Origin: Gemmatimonadaceae bacterium
GTDB taxonomy: Bacteria > Gemmatimonadota > Gemmatimonadetes > Gemmatimonadales > Gemmatimonadaceae
Length of the DNA stretch: 50,289 bases
Direction: 5' to 3'
NCBI GenBank assembly: GCA_025928185.1
Contig: JAICKA010000015.1
Coordinates: forward strand, 1 to 50,289
Shown: positions 49,765 to 50,289 of the stretch, in pieces
How positions within the stretch are numbered: the first letter of the stretch is position 1
Layout of the letters: the number at the start of each line of letters is the position of its first letter
Translations under genes and position numbers: made by a program
The notes under the pieces: generated by a model
The model's input: only the letters and a program-made list of their open reading frames with translations
The model's database searches: none
Told to the model about the DNA's origin: nothing

Positions 49765-50289
49765 ATGCGAAGCTTGCACGTGATGTCGATCGCCGGAGCG
49801 TTTGCGGTGGCGATGCCGATCCTGGCTCAGGCCCAGCGGCCTACGACGTCCATCCCTGGACGTACGAGCACTACGCAGACGTGCAGCCCCGTGCAGGTGA
49901 TCAAGAGGGAATGTGTGCCGGCGAATACGCGCACGCAGACCGGCCGGTACCCGACGGGCACGGTGTACCCACAGCGTCGACCGAGTCCCACCACGCAGTA
50001 TCCGGCGTACCCGCAGCAATATCCGAATTATCCGAACTACCCGAGATATCCGTCGTACCCTACATACCCGAGCTATCCGCAATCCTCGACTCGCGAGGTT
50101 ATTCTGCCTGATGGCCAGCGTTGCATGGAGCACGTCGACGGCACGGGCCGCGCGCACTACAACTGCCCACAAGGCCACGGCAAATCGCACGGCAAGGGCC
50201 ATGGCAAGTGGAACAAGGGTGATCGCAACGACGACCGTCACGATCGTCGCGCGGATGATGCCCGCGATTCCCGCGACTCACACGGCCGG
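49765..50289 (+). CDS. Exported Tyr-Pro-repeat, His/Gly/Lys-tailed protein (partial)
   Basis: An open frame of at least 175 codons that runs off the right edge. It starts MRSLHVMSIAGAFAVAMPIL with a signal peptide probably cut after AQAQ, and has a strong AGGAG site 6 nt before the ATG. Two Cys (QTCSPV, RECVP) are followed by a Tyr-Pro repeat, about residues 78-103, cycling YPxYP (QYPNYPNYPRYPSYPTYP). Then come REVILPDGQRCMEH, HYNCPQGHGK, a GHGKSHGKGHGKW run and an Asp/Arg/His-rich tail. The Tyr-Pro run should be extended and may be cross-linked or adhesive; the His/Gly part may bind metals. The family is not recognised. Confidence 0.72.
   Translation, partial: MRSLHVMSIAGAFAVAMPILAQAQRPTTSIPGRTSTTQTCSPVQVIKRECVPANTRTQTGRYPTGTVYPQRRPSPTTQYPAYPQQYPNYPNYPRYPSYPTYPSYPQSSTREVILPDGQRCMEHVDGTGRAHYNCPQGHGKSHGKGHGKWNKGDRNDDRHDRRADDARDSRDSHGR

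Noticed and set aside
49762..50241. A minus-strand open frame over the Tyr-Pro-repeat gene
   Set aside because: Composition is Arg/Val-rich with no start signal, while the plus strand has a strong ribosome binding site, a signal peptide and a regular repeat.
1..50289. CRISPR arrays, tRNA or rRNA genes, insertion sequences, phage genes
   Set aside because: No regularly spaced repeats, no cloverleaf or rRNA signatures and no transposase or integrase catalytic motifs were seen; the 49-residue protein has only an arm-like domain.

Overview
The window is about 50 kb of GC-rich, densely coded bacterial chromosome. The combination of gene families suggests a soil-type Gemmatimonadota, with Acidobacteriota as the main alternative. 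The pointers are a large FtsX/MacB-type permease beside a PadR regulator, a secreted BNR/sortilin-like repeat protein, exported TPR/HEAT proteins behind an ECF sigma/anti-sigma pair, a penicillin acylase, and an exported M28 peptidase with an Arg/Gly insert. This placement rests on gene content only; there is no rRNA gene here to confirm it. I recognise 40 protein genes, including one of 49 codons and one cut by the right edge, and no tRNA, rRNA, CRISPR array, transposase or phage gene.

Region 1 (346-10001, minus strand) is a nine-gene run. In order of transcription it holds two extended SDR nucleotide-sugar epimerases, a medium-chain dehydrogenase, a Gfo/Idh/MocA oxidoreductase, a GT4 glycosyltransferase, three tandem CgeB-like glycosyltransferases and a SAM methyltransferase. 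Seven of the eight junctions overlap (six by exactly 4 nt), so this looks like one translationally coupled pathway for an O-methylated glycan or glycoside of unknown structure.

Region 2 (10240-13399) holds msrB, an exported Lys/Ala/His-rich LEA- or histone-H1-like protein, and a divergent YbjQ-family/DHA2 efflux pair.

Region 3 (13586-22145, plus strand) is a single seven-gene run: ECF sigma factor, one-helix membrane protein (probable anti-sigma), LTxxQ (CpxP/Spy/CnrX-like) protein, adaptor, TolC-like protein, second adaptor and HAE1-type RND pump. Its layout recalls cnrYXH-cnrCBA, but the pump carries the Asp-Asp pair of drug exporters.

Region 4 (22324-35944) is a mixed housekeeping and secretory stretch: M28 peptidase, class V aminotransferase, three-PAS histidine kinase, a 49-residue basic protein, penicillin acylase, S51 peptidase, BNR-repeat protein, a zinc-ribbon-like unknown and a Yip1-family membrane protein. 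Short palindromic and microsatellite elements occupy its spacers.

Region 5 (36080-43439) has an ECF sigma/anti-sigma pair driving two exported HEAT-repeat proteins (minus strand), divergent from a PadR regulator and an 887-residue permease.

Region 6 (43425-48036, minus strand) is the most intriguing part. Two exported beta-rich paralogous small proteins, a PapD/DUF916-like chaperone candidate and a 930-residue protein with a probable outer-membrane barrel follow the subunit-subunit-chaperone-usher order of fimbrial operons, though none is an obvious member of a classical family. An APC permease and a Tyr-Pro-repeat exported protein close the window.
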